Shown piece by piece: positions 50,952 through 59,552 of a stretch of 64,000 nt of DNA. The stretch lies in contig CAUDEY010000003.1 of the NCBI GenBank assembly GCA_958448705.1, forward strand, positions 1 to 64,000, in the 5' to 3' direction. The position numbers and the translations under genes are program-made. Source of the DNA: UMGS1322 sp900550765. GTDB taxonomy: Bacteria; Bacillota; Clostridia; Christensenellales; QALW01. The notes under the pieces were generated by a model, which saw nothing but the letters and a program-made list of their open reading frames with translations, was not told the origin of the DNA and made no database searches. Numbering within the stretch: position 1 is the stretch's first letter; each line of letters starts with the position of its first letter.

Positions 50952-52754
50952 ATGGCACGCAACAGATATTTAGACGACGAAGAAGAAGTTGTCAAGCTGA
51001 ATGCCGGTCTCTTAAAGCGGCTGTTCCGCTATATGATTCCTTATAAAAAACTGTTTTTTGCAGGATTATTTCTTTTAATTATTAATGTACTGGTTACGCT
51101 GATATGGCCCCGGATGACACAATGGATTATCGATGATGTTCTTTCCATCAACGGTGCATACGCCAACAGTATCAAGGCTTTGCTTACCGTTATCGGCATC
51201 GTGTCCTTCGTGCTCTTTGTAGACGTTTTTTTAGCGGCAAAGCGTGTAATCCTGATCACCAAGCTCGGGCACAATACAATTTATGATATCCGCCAAGAGA
51301 TCTTTGACCATGTGCAGACGCTTTCCTTTAAATATTTTGATGATCGGCCGGCCGGTAAAATCATGGTGCGGATCACCAATTACGTGGACTCTCTGTCAAA
51401 TCTGCTCTCCAGCCAAATCATCCAGCTAATTGTAGATGTCTTTACATTGCTCTGTATTCTGGTGATTCTGCTGAGCATGAATCTGCGGCTTACCCTGCTG
51501 AGTTTTGCGGTCATCATCCCGCTTTCGCTGTTTATCATCTTCCTGCGCCGCATCATTGCCAAATGGGCACGTCGTGTACGAGCAAAGTCAAGTAACCGTA
51601 CGGCTTATATCCATGAAAATATCATGGGAACCTATGTGACCCAATCCTTTAACCGAGAGCAGTACAACCATAAGGAAATGATCCGGCTGGATGACGATGT
51701 AAACTACCAGTTCATCCGCCTGCATCTTTCCAGCGCAACACTGGGGCCTGCAGTAGACATTCTATCAACGATCGGTACAATTCTTGTTTATTTCGTCGCA
51801 ATCCAATTTATTGCCGGCGGTGAAATGACTTTAGGTGCCCTTACCGCCTTTACTACCTATATGACGAGATTCTGGCAGCCCATTGCGTCTTTTACCACAA
51901 TCTTCAATCAATTCTGTGAAGCTACCAGCAATATCGAACGTATTTTTGAAACCATCGACACCGAACCGGAAATCGAAGACAGACCGGACGCCTATGTACT
52001 GCCTGATATCACCGGCCGCGTGGAATATAAGAATGTGGATTTTTCCTATGATGGAAAAGTCAATATTCTGGAAAACGTTTCCTTTACCGTAGAACCCGGG
52101 CAGATGATTGCCTTTGTAGGCCCTACCGGCGCGGGAAAAACAACAGTGGTAAACCTGCTTTCCCGTTTTTACGATGTTACCGGCGGCAGTGTGGAAATCG
52201 ACGGACATGATGTACGTAATGTAACGCTCCAATCCCTGCGGACACAGGTAGGCGTTATGATGCAGGATTCCTTTATTTTTACCGGCACAATTATGGATAA
52301 CATCCGCTACGGCAGGCCGGAAGCTACCGATGAAGAATGTATTGCCGCAGCCAGAAAGGTTTATGCCTCCGAGTTCATTGAACGTCTTCCCGAGGGCTAC
52401 AACACCAAAGTGCAGGAGCGCGGTGCCGGTCTTTCCACAGGGGAACGCCAGTTGCTCTCCTTTGCCCGTGCGGTATTAGCCAATCCGAAGATTTTAATTC
52501 TTGATGAAGCAACCAGCAGCATTGATACGCAGACTGAGCTATTGATCCAGCGCGCGCTGGCACAGCTGTTAGAGGGCCGCACCAGCTTTGTGATCGCCCA
52601 CCGCCTCTCTACTATTAAGCGTGCCGATCAAATCATGTGCATCTGCAATAAGGGCATTGCCGAACGAGGCACCCATGAAGAACTAATGCAGAAAAAAGGT
52701 ATCTATTATGAGCTGAATATGAGCCAGTATCGAGCGCTGATTCAGCAGCAATAA
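50952..52754 (+). CDS. Heterodimeric ABC exporter half-transporter (catalytic-site subunit)
   Basis: A 600-residue protein with six membrane helices and an ATPase domain. It has Walker A GPTGAGKT and a canonical Walker B LILDEATSSID, but an altered signature, GLSTGERQL. The signature change and the Asp of the partner fall in the same nucleotide site, so one site is degenerate and one active, as in known heterodimers. AAAGGAGG precedes the ATG at 50952, 13 bases after the partner gene. Confidence 0.94.
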   Translation: MARNRYLDDEEEVVKLNAGLLKRLFRYMIPYKKLFFAGLFLLIINVLVTLIWPRMTQWIIDDVLSINGAYANSIKALLTVIGIVSFVLFVDVFLAAKRVILITKLGHNTIYDIRQEIFDHVQTLSFKYFDDRPAGKIMVRITNYVDSLSNLLSSQIIQLIVDVFTLLCILVILLSMNLRLTLLSFAVIIPLSLFIIFLRRIIAKWARRVRAKSSNRTAYIHENIMGTYVTQSFNREQYNHKEMIRLDDDVNYQFIRLHLSSATLGPAVDILSTIGTILVYFVAIQFIAGGEMTLGALTAFTTYMTRFWQPIASFTTIFNQFCEATSNIERIFETIDTEPEIEDRPDAYVLPDITGRVEYKNVDFSYDGKVNILENVSFTVEPGQMIAFVGPTGAGKTTVVNLLSRFYDVTGGSVEIDGHDVRNVTLQSLRTQVGVMMQDSFIFTGTIMDNIRYGRPEATDEECIAAARKVYASEFIERLPEGYNTKVQERGAGLSTGERQLLSFARAVLANPKILILDEATSSIDTQTELLIQRALAQLLEGRTSFVIAHRLSTIKRADQIMCICNKGIAERGTHEELMQKKGIYYELNMSQYRALIQQQ

Positions 52755-52773
52755 AGAATACAGAAGGGATTTT

Positions 52774-54075
52774 ATGGAACCTATTATACTTTTATTGATC
52801 CTCATTTTCGGAATTGCCGTTATTGTATTACAGATAGCGGCAATCCGTCGTCTTTCAGCCCAGAATGCAAAAAATGAAGAATTAACGCGAATGCTGCAGC
52901 AAGAAAATGACAAGCTGAAAAATTTTCTTCTGCAGCAAAACAGTGATCTGCGCCGGGAACTGAATACCTCCCTTGCCAATTATAGCAATACCGTGAATAC
53001 CGGAACGGCACAGCTGACCACAGTACTGCAAAACCAAATGGAGGGCTTTTCCCAAACCCTTCGAGATATGACCGAGCAAAATCGCCGTCAATTAAATGAG
53101 ATGCGCCAAACCATCGAAAATAATCTGCATGCCCTGCAATCCGATAACGCTGAAAAGCTGGAAAAAATGCGGCAGACTGTGGATGAAAAGCTCAGTTCCA
53201 CCTTGGAAAAACGCCTGAGCGAAAGCTTTTCTTCCGTAAGCAAGCAGCTGGAAAACGTGTACAAGGGACTCGGCGAAATGCAGACGCTGGCCTCCAGCGT
53301 AGGCGATTTAAAAAGCGCCCTGACCAACGTAAAAGTGCGCGGAACCTGGGGCGAAGTATCTCTGGAGAATCTTTTAAGTCAGCTTTTGACTCCGGAACAA
53401 TATAAAAAAAATGTAAAACCGATACCACGCTCTAACAATATCGTAGAATTCTGCATCTGTCTGCCCAATAACGAAAACAACGATATCGTCTATCTTCCCA
53501 TTGACTGCAAATTTCCCATTGAGCAATATATCCGTCTGTGTGACGCTTCCGAAGCCGGCGATGCCGCAGCAGCAGAGGAAGCCTCCAAGCAGCTGGAAGC
53601 TTCCATAAAGCTCAGTGCGCGCACGATTCGCGATAAATATATCGCCCCGCCCTATACCACGGATTTTGCCATTATGTATCTGCCTATTGAGGGCCTGTAT
53701 GCCGAAGTTGCCCGAAAAAGTGGCCTGTGTGAACAACTGCAGCGGGAATACCGCGTTACCGTAGCCGGTCCCACTACGTTGGGCGCCTTTTTAAACAGTC
53801 TTCAACTGGGTTTCAAAACACTCGCCATTCAAAAACGCACCAGTGAAATTACACAGCTGCTTACTAAAATCAAAGGTAATTTCAATAAATTTGCGGATCT
53901 GCTGGAAAAAACTAAACGCCGGCTGGATGATGCCAGCGCTAATATTGAAGATGCCACCAAACGGTATTATAAAATCGACACGCTCTTAGGCAAAGCTGAT
54001 ATGTTTTCCTTGGAAAATGCAGCTGAAGCTGCCGAGAAAGACTCCGGTGAGGACCATACGGAACATGGTGCTTAA
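52774..54075 (+). CDS. rmuC: DNA recombination protein RmuC
   Basis: A 433-residue protein. It has an N-terminal membrane helix (about residues 2-22), a long coiled coil (about 25-170) and the RmuC nuclease-like domain (about 185-380) with VRGTWGEVSLENLL, LPIDCKFPIEQY and PTTLGAFLNSLQLGFKTLAI. RmuC limits inversions and rearrangements and is placed in the PD-(D/E)XK fold. It follows the exporter genes by 19 bases, probably in the same transcript. The start is supported by AAGGGA. Confidence 0.94.
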   Translation: MEPIILLLILIFGIAVIVLQIAAIRRLSAQNAKNEELTRMLQQENDKLKNFLLQQNSDLRRELNTSLANYSNTVNTGTAQLTTVLQNQMEGFSQTLRDMTEQNRRQLNEMRQTIENNLHALQSDNAEKLEKMRQTVDEKLSSTLEKRLSESFSSVSKQLENVYKGLGEMQTLASSVGDLKSALTNVKVRGTWGEVSLENLLSQLLTPEQYKKNVKPIPRSNNIVEFCICLPNNENNDIVYLPIDCKFPIEQYIRLCDASEAGDAAAAEEASKQLEASIKLSARTIRDKYIAPPYTTDFAIMYLPIEGLYAEVARKSGLCEQLQREYRVTVAGPTTLGAFLNSLQLGFKTLAIQKRTSEITQLLTKIKGNFNKFADLLEKTKRRLDDASANIEDATKRYYKIDTLLGKADMFSLENAAEAAEKDSGEDHTEHGA

Positions 54076-54115
54076 AATTTTTCTATACATCAAAACGATA
54101 ATATAGTATAATACT

Positions 54116-54137
54116 ATTCAGTACTGCGGTACTGAAT
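54116..54137. promoter_or_regulatory. Perfect inverted repeat just after a -10-like box
   Basis: ATTCAGTAC-TGCG-GTACTGAAT lies 3 bases after TATAAT (54107-54112) and 23 bases before the next start codon. It could be an operator over the transcription start of the two anchored proteins that follow, or a weak terminator of rmuC; the T tract after it is interrupted. Confidence 0.5.
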
Positions 54138-54160
54138 CTTTATTTTTGGGAAAGGGTACT

Positions 54161-54832
54161 ATGAAATATCCGCTTACAAAAAAGCTTTCTGTTTTGATTC
54201 TTGCGATCCTACTGATCGCCGTGCTGACCTTTGTGATCTTCAATATGCGCGAAAATTATTTAAAAACCAACCGCGACCGTATTATTCTTTTAGCGTATCA
54301 AACAAATATTACCGGTTCCAGCGGAGAAATGTGGGCAAAAAATCTGCAAACGCTGTTTCCCGAAATGCCGGGCTTTGAAGTTTCTGTTTATCTTACGCAT
54401 GAAGCAGGAAATGAGAGTATTACTGTAACTACCGAAAATGGCTGGCAGCAGATCATTACCCGTTTGGGCAGCAAGCAGGGAGATATTTTGCTTTTAAATA
54501 ACAAAGCTTTTTACGAGACGATGCTGGCCAATGATTTTCTTCTGCCCCTGGAGCCCTGCGGCTATGGCGACCGCGCTGTCCGCGGAGATAATGGAAAAAT
54601 TTACGGCATTGATGTAACAGGCCTTACCGCTGAGGGACTCTATAGCCTGGATACCTCCGCTCTGGTGGGCCAAGGTCAGCCCCTGCCCTTAGCTTCCACA
54701 GATGCGGCTGATTACGAAACAAATTCCGAGTTGTTTCCCCCACGAGTGATCGCAGTACTATATAAAGGTACCGCACACGAAGCGTATGCACGGCAGGTTT
54801 TAGAACAGCTTTGGGGAGGCTGCGGCCAATGA
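54161..54832 (+). CDS. Membrane-anchored solute-binding-like mini protein 1
   Basis: A 223-residue protein I cannot assign to a named family. One N-terminal membrane helix (about residues 8-27) with a Lys start implies an exported domain. That domain reads like one lobe of an ABC solute-binding protein: IILLAYQTN opening strand, GDILLLNNKAFYETMLANDFLLPLEP, then GKIYGIDV. It is shorter than such proteins by half and lacks a lipobox. Start is ATG 54161, after AAAGGG. Its stop overlaps the next start (ATGA). Confidence 0.65.
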   Translation: MKYPLTKKLSVLILAILLIAVLTFVIFNMRENYLKTNRDRIILLAYQTNITGSSGEMWAKNLQTLFPEMPGFEVSVYLTHEAGNESITVTTENGWQQIITRLGSKQGDILLLNNKAFYETMLANDFLLPLEPCGYGDRAVRGDNGKIYGIDVTGLTAEGLYSLDTSALVGQGQPLPLASTDAADYETNSELFPPRVIAVLYKGTAHEAYARQVLEQLWGGCGQ

Positions 54833-55416
54833 AGCATATAAAATACGCACTCTCACATTGCATCAATATCCTGCTGATACTCTGCATCGTCATTTGTCTG
54901 ATAACAACGGGTTTATCAGAGGTCATTTCCCAACTGCAATCCGCTAAAAAAGGAGTGGAAGTAATCCTTGTAGATACCACACTTTCTGTAGGTAGCGACG
55001 ATCAGTTTCGCAAAAATATTCAAGCATTCACGCAGATAAAATACGTAGGAATCTCCACGGTGGACTCCTCCTCAGCGGAGGAATACATCCATACTATCGA
55101 AAATTACTCGATGACGGAATATTTAAAATACCTTACTCTGAGCCGAAATGCTGAAATCTTGATTGTTCCGCAAACAATGCTTGAAACAGTTTACCAAATG
55201 GATACGATCACCCCTCTTTTATTGGACGTTCCCGAACAATACCGGGAAATCTGCAGCCATGATGATACTGTTTATGCCTTTCCTTTCCGGGATTTGACCG
55301 TTACCGACTACGGAGCCACCCTTCTTTCCGCGCAAAGTGAAGTTTTCGGCATCCTCCTCGCCGGCGCGGACCACACCGAAGCAATCCGCCAATATTTAGC
55401 GTCGCTGGCAGCTTAA
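54829..55416 (+). CDS. Membrane-anchored solute-binding-like mini protein 2
   Basis: A 195-residue protein with one N-terminal membrane helix (about residues 10-30) and an exported domain. Its layout parallels the protein before it: VEVILVDTT opening strand, AEILIVPQTMLETVYQMDTITPLLLD, then DTVYAFPFRDL. The two are probably diverged duplicates. They overlap by four bases, so equal amounts and a complex are likely. No family assigned; no ABC permease is adjacent. Confidence 0.65.
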   Translation: MKHIKYALSHCINILLILCIVICLITTGLSEVISQLQSAKKGVEVILVDTTLSVGSDDQFRKNIQAFTQIKYVGISTVDSSSAEEYIHTIENYSMTEYLKYLTLSRNAEILIVPQTMLETVYQMDTITPLLLDVPEQYREICSHDDTVYAFPFRDLTVTDYGATLLSAQSEVFGILLAGADHTEAIRQYLASLAA

Positions 55417-55464
55417 AAGCTTTATTTCACCACAAGCAAAACTCTTTCCTATGGAGGGATCGTT

Positions 55465-57294
55465 ATGTACCAACAAAAATGCGAGCCTAAAAAACATTCT
55501 CCTGTCAAAACCTTTCTGTTAACGCTTGCAGGGCTCCTGATTTTTTTGATGCTCTGTTTTCTTCTGGCCTATATCGACCGTTTTTTAGGTACTTCCGGCG
55601 CGTCTTTTGCTGCGCTTTTCCTCTTTTTGCTGCTGGGCTATTTTCTGTTGAAGCCCGGTCAAGCCTCTTACCTTTACACCTTAAAAGGCAATTGCTTTAC
55701 CATTGAACAAATCTTAAACAAAAAAACGGTAAAAACCGTAAAAATTGATACGCGTACAATAACCTCTGTCGTTCCCGGGCGCGGCGGACGCCGCCTGCTG
55801 CCCCACGGATACGTGCCCTATACAGTCTGCTGCAATGATAAACAATATTGTCTTGCTTTAGACGATACGATGCGTGCAGGGTTAGCGGAAAAAAATGCTA
55901 CCGACGCATTCCTTATGCAAAGCCGCGAAAAAATACTGCATACACTAAAAGAATTGATCGCTATTCCTTCTGTAAAAAACGCTCCTGAAGAAGGCATGCC
56001 TTTTGGATCTGCCTGCGCTCAGGTGCTGAAAAAGACATTAGAGATATGCGAAAGCTTAGGGATGAGAACAAAAAACTTAGAGAATTACTGCGGCTGGGCA
56101 GAAATCGGCAGCGGAAAAAAAATGATTGGCGTTCTCTGTCATTTAGATGTAGTCCCCGCCGGGGATGGCTGGGCAACCGATCCGTTCGAAGCAGTACTTT
56201 CAGAAGGCTGCATCATTGGCCGCGGTGCCGTTGACGATAAGGGACCCGCAGCAGCAGCTATTTATGCCGTTGCCGCCGTACAGGAAAGTTTGGATTCCCT
56301 GCCCTGCCGTATAAGGCTGATTTTTGGCTGTGATGAAGAAAGCGGCTGGGGTTGTATGGAACATTATGCCCATACAGAAGAGCTTCCCGATATGGCGTTT
56401 ACTCCCGATGCGGAATATCCGGTTATTATTACCGAAAAAGGAATCGCACAGTTTACGCTTACAACCAGTCTTGAAGAGGGAAATTACCAGCTGTATATCA
56501 ACGGCGGTCTGCGTCCTAATATGGTGCCGGATCGGGCCTCTGCTACAGTGATCGGTAATATTGACCGACTCTATCCTATTTTAACCGAATACGATGTTCA
56601 CAAAAACGGCCTCAGTTTTTCTGCAACGGGGAATGTACTCACCATAGAAGCCACGGGAATCAGTGCCCATGGCTCTACACCAGAAAAAGGGAAAAACGCA
56701 CTCTTTGCACTGTTCCATTTTTTAAGTGCGCTGCACTTAGGCGGAAGTCAGGGAAATTTTGTCGAAGACATGCTTACGCTTTTTGTGGATAAAAGTGACG
56801 GCAGCGGAGCCTCTCTTCAGCTGAGTGACAAAGTCTCCGGACCCTTGACGCTTAACCTCGGCATGTGTTATATCGGAAAAAATGAACTTTTCAGCGACAT
56901 GCACGATGATTCCTGCAGAATCGTATTAGATATCCGCTATCCTGTTTCCTATCAGCTGGAGGAAATTTCTGCAAAACTGCAGCGAGCGATTCCCTCTGCA
57001 TGGGACTGCGAAATTGAACACGCACAGCCGCCGCATCATATAGAGGAAGACACACCGCTCGTACAGACGTTAATGAAAGTATACAAGCAATATACGCAAA
57101 GAACTGACAGCCCCCTTGCCATCGGCGGCGGCACTTATGCACGTGCATTACCGGGAAGAGCCGTTGCTTTCGGCGTTCAGTTTCCGCAAAAACCGGATCA
57201 AGCGCATCAGGCAAATGAAAGAATTGAAACAGAGGATCTTCTTTTAAGTGCCAAAATGTTTGCCTGCGCCCTTACAGAACTTGTTCAAATATAA
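55465..57294 (+). CDS. Membrane-anchored PepV-like dipeptidase (M20 fusion)
   Basis: A 609-residue protein. The first 140 residues hold two membrane helices (about 15-37 and 45-63) and a small beta domain. Residues 150-609 are an M20/PepV dipeptidase: zinc motif CHLDVVPAGDGW (His226, Asp228), VDDKGP (Asp258), DEESGWG (Glu291, Glu292) and HGSTPEKGKNA. PepV normally is a soluble 460-residue enzyme that cuts dipeptides, including some with beta-Ala or D-residues. The anchor is unusual, with the peptidase expected on the cytoplasmic side. GGAGGG precedes the ATG. Confidence 0.88.
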   Translation: MYQQKCEPKKHSPVKTFLLTLAGLLIFLMLCFLLAYIDRFLGTSGASFAALFLFLLLGYFLLKPGQASYLYTLKGNCFTIEQILNKKTVKTVKIDTRTITSVVPGRGGRRLLPHGYVPYTVCCNDKQYCLALDDTMRAGLAEKNATDAFLMQSREKILHTLKELIAIPSVKNAPEEGMPFGSACAQVLKKTLEICESLGMRTKNLENYCGWAEIGSGKKMIGVLCHLDVVPAGDGWATDPFEAVLSEGCIIGRGAVDDKGPAAAAIYAVAAVQESLDSLPCRIRLIFGCDEESGWGCMEHYAHTEELPDMAFTPDAEYPVIITEKGIAQFTLTTSLEEGNYQLYINGGLRPNMVPDRASATVIGNIDRLYPILTEYDVHKNGLSFSATGNVLTIEATGISAHGSTPEKGKNALFALFHFLSALHLGGSQGNFVEDMLTLFVDKSDGSGASLQLSDKVSGPLTLNLGMCYIGKNELFSDMHDDSCRIVLDIRYPVSYQLEEISAKLQRAIPSAWDCEIEHAQPPHHIEEDTPLVQTLMKVYKQYTQRTDSPLAIGGGTYARALPGRAVAFGVQFPQKPDQAHQANERIETEDLLLSAKMFACALTELVQI

Positions 57295-57301
57295 TTTTTA
57301 T

Positions 57302-57330
57302 TTGAAAAAATGCTGTTTTTTTGTTATAAT
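57302..57330 (+). promoter_or_regulatory. Promoter of the DUF951-sip-dus unit
   Basis: TTGAAA (57302-57307), a 17-bp gap and TATAAT (57325-57330), 31 bases before the DUF951 start. Confidence 0.75.
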
Positions 57331-57360
57331 ATAATTTGAATAGATAAAAACGGTGATCAT

Positions 57361-57561
57361 ATGTTTCAGATTCAAATCGGGGATACGGTAATCACCCGAA
57401 AAAAGCATCCCTGCGGCGGCAACAGCTGGCAATGCGTCCGCACAGGTGCAGATATCAAATTAAAATGCAATACCTGCGGCAGAATTATTATGCTGGACCG
57501 CGAGGAATGTAAAAAACGCACAAAAAATATTGTAAAAGCGGAAGGCAAAGAGAATGACTAA
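57361..57561 (+). CDS. DUF951-family small protein
   Basis: A 66-residue protein of the DUF951 family found across Firmicutes. It shows the pattern GDTVITRKKHPCGGNSW, then DIKLKCNTCGRIIMLDREE, with Cys in CGG and CNTC that may bind metal or nucleic acid. Function unknown. The stop overlaps the signal peptidase start by 8 bases, so the two are co-translated. Confidence 0.9.
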   Translation: MFQIQIGDTVITRKKHPCGGNSWQCVRTGADIKLKCNTCGRIIMLDREECKKRTKNIVKAEGKEND

Positions 57562-58702
57562 ACAAACCGATCCAAAGGATATAAATCCCTTTCCTGAAAA
57601 GGATGCATCTGTACAAACGCAAGAGGACCAACGGCAGAATGACGTAGCCGGTCAATTTTCTATTTTCGATCAAGAAATTTCCGGTACTCTTTTTACACAA
57701 ACTCCGCCGGAAGAACCGAATATCCCGGAAGAAACTACCGTGATCCCCCTCAAAGAAACTGCCGCGATCGACCAGCCACCCATCATAACGAAAACCGTTT
57801 TGCAGGAAAATCCAGATGATAAAATGCATGAAACTCTACCAGATACCGACGCTTCGTCCGTACAAGAAGATTCTTCTGACGAAACTTCTGCACCCATGCA
57901 AGACGAATACTATATTCCGCAGTTTGATATTCCTCCGGCAAAAAAAAAGAAACCTATAGAGGATATTCCCCCCTCTTCGGTATCAACCGCAGATTTCACA
58001 GCGGATAATATAACTGACGACAAAGCGGAAAATATTGCACACCGTTTGGTTGCCTACAGTGAAATCAAAAATAAAAGCGAACTACCGGAATTTGAAACCC
58101 CTTATCTTTACAAGGGAAAAAAAGGCGAACATATCCGTTACCGACTCTCCCTTCCCACCGATAAAAATCCTAAAAAAGAAAGAATGAAGAGAAGTATCAT
58201 CAGTTTAGGAATTACCGTAATCACGGCGCTCATATTAGCTTTTTTGCTCAGAAGCTTTGTCTTTGTTCTTGCTACAGTGGATGGTCCGAGCATGGAACCA
58301 ACCCTGCAGAATAACGAAAAAATACTGGTTACACGCTATAGCTATTATTTCCACGAAATTGAGCGCGGTGACGTGATTGTATGCCGATTTGACAATGAAA
58401 ATTATCCTGACTATTATGTAAAACGTGTGGTTGCCTTAGGCGGCGAAACTGTAAAAATAGAAAACGGTATTGTATACGTAAACGATGTGCCTTTAGAAGA
58501 AAACTATATAAAAGAGCCGCCGCGGAACGACATGGAAGAAGTTTTGGTTCCGGTTGGATATGTCTTTGTTATGGGAGATAACCGAAACAATTCCACTGAC
58601 AGCCGAAAAAGCTACATTGGCCCCATTGCACAGGAACTTGTTGTAGGCAAGGCACGCTGTATTCTGTTTCCGCTTTCCAACTTCGGCTCTATTGAGGAGT
58701 AG
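57554..58702 (+). CDS. Signal peptidase I with long acidic N-terminal extension
   Basis: A 382-residue type I signal peptidase. Residues 213-232 are the membrane anchor; the catalytic Ser is 246 (GPSMEPT) and the Lys is 290 (YVKRVVALGGE), followed by GDNRNNSTDSR. It cleaves signal peptides of exported proteins on the outer face. The first 210 residues are an unusual Pro/Glu/Asp/Thr-rich, probably disordered cytoplasmic extension; most family members have 10-30 residues there. The overlap with the DUF951 gene supports this long start. Confidence 0.93.
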   Translation: MTKQTDPKDINPFPEKDASVQTQEDQRQNDVAGQFSIFDQEISGTLFTQTPPEEPNIPEETTVIPLKETAAIDQPPIITKTVLQENPDDKMHETLPDTDASSVQEDSSDETSAPMQDEYYIPQFDIPPAKKKKPIEDIPPSSVSTADFTADNITDDKAENIAHRLVAYSEIKNKSELPEFETPYLYKGKKGEHIRYRLSLPTDKNPKKERMKRSIISLGITVITALILAFLLRSFVFVLATVDGPSMEPTLQNNEKILVTRYSYYFHEIERGDVIVCRFDNENYPDYYVKRVVALGGETVKIENGIVYVNDVPLEENYIKEPPRNDMEEVLVPVGYVFVMGDNRNNSTDSRKSYIGPIAQELVVGKARCILFPLSNFGSIEE

Positions 58703-58706
58703 CTTT

Positions 58707-59552
58707 GTGAAATTTCTTGTACTTTCCGATATCCACGGCAACAACATTGCCTTACAGGCCGTGCTGGATAAAGTAAAAAATCAGCACTATGACAGAGTAC
58801 TGGTACTTGGTGATAACATCGGTGACGGCCCCTGCCCCGATAAAGTACTGAATATTCTTTCCCAACTGCAGCCTGTGATGATTCAGGGAAACCGAGAAGA
58901 ACTTGCCTGCCGTCATTTTGCCGGTTTTGCTGAAACCCAAAAGGCGCTGCAATGGCAATTTATGCGGGAATCCCTGAGCTTTATGTCCCGGCAGCAAAAA
59001 GAATGGATTGCTTCCTTTCCGCAGCAGCAGACAATAACGGAAGAGGGTCTTTCGCTGAGAATGGTGCATGGCTCCCCTTTTTCAATTCGAGAGCTGTTGT
59101 ATTATAATAATCCGCAGCGTCTGCAGGAATGTCTGGCAGCTATTAAGGAGCCCATTCTCCTATGCGGTCACAACCACTATCAATTTGCCTATTTAAACGG
59201 TGATACCTTAGTAATGAATCCCGGTTCTATCGGGTTAAGCCAAAAAAACGAAGCCTTTCGAGCGGATTACGCTCTACTGAATCTATCGGCCGGTCAATTT
59301 TCCTTTGAGCTGAACCACGTATATTATGACGGTGAAAAAATCAAGCAGGAATACATGGACCGAAATTTATGGGATACAAATATCTGGGGACAAATCGCTT
59401 ACAAGGAAATGAGCGAGGGTAAAATGTATATCATTGCTTTTGCCCGTTTTGTCTTTAATTTGGCGAAGGCCAGAAATGCATCTTCCCACCCGCTGGATGA
59501 TGCCATTTGGCAGGAGGCATGTGAAACATGGGATTGGACGCCCGCAAAATGA
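58707..59552 (+). CDS. YfcE/YmdB-like metallophosphoesterase
   Basis: A 281-residue phosphodiesterase-like protein with all metal motifs: SDIHGN near the N-terminus, GDNIGDGP, GNREE, MVHGSP and GHNHYQF. The last 90 residues are an extra helical part not seen in small YfcE proteins. It starts at GTG 58707, with GAGGAG 7 bases before it, 4 bases after the signal peptidase stop. Substrate unknown. Confidence 0.85.
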   Translation: MKFLVLSDIHGNNIALQAVLDKVKNQHYDRVLVLGDNIGDGPCPDKVLNILSQLQPVMIQGNREELACRHFAGFAETQKALQWQFMRESLSFMSRQQKEWIASFPQQQTITEEGLSLRMVHGSPFSIRELLYYNNPQRLQECLAAIKEPILLCGHNHYQFAYLNGDTLVMNPGSIGLSQKNEAFRADYALLNLSAGQFSFELNHVYYDGEKIKQEYMDRNLWDTNIWGQIAYKEMSEGKMYIIAFARFVFNLAKARNASSHPLDDAIWQEACETWDWTPAK

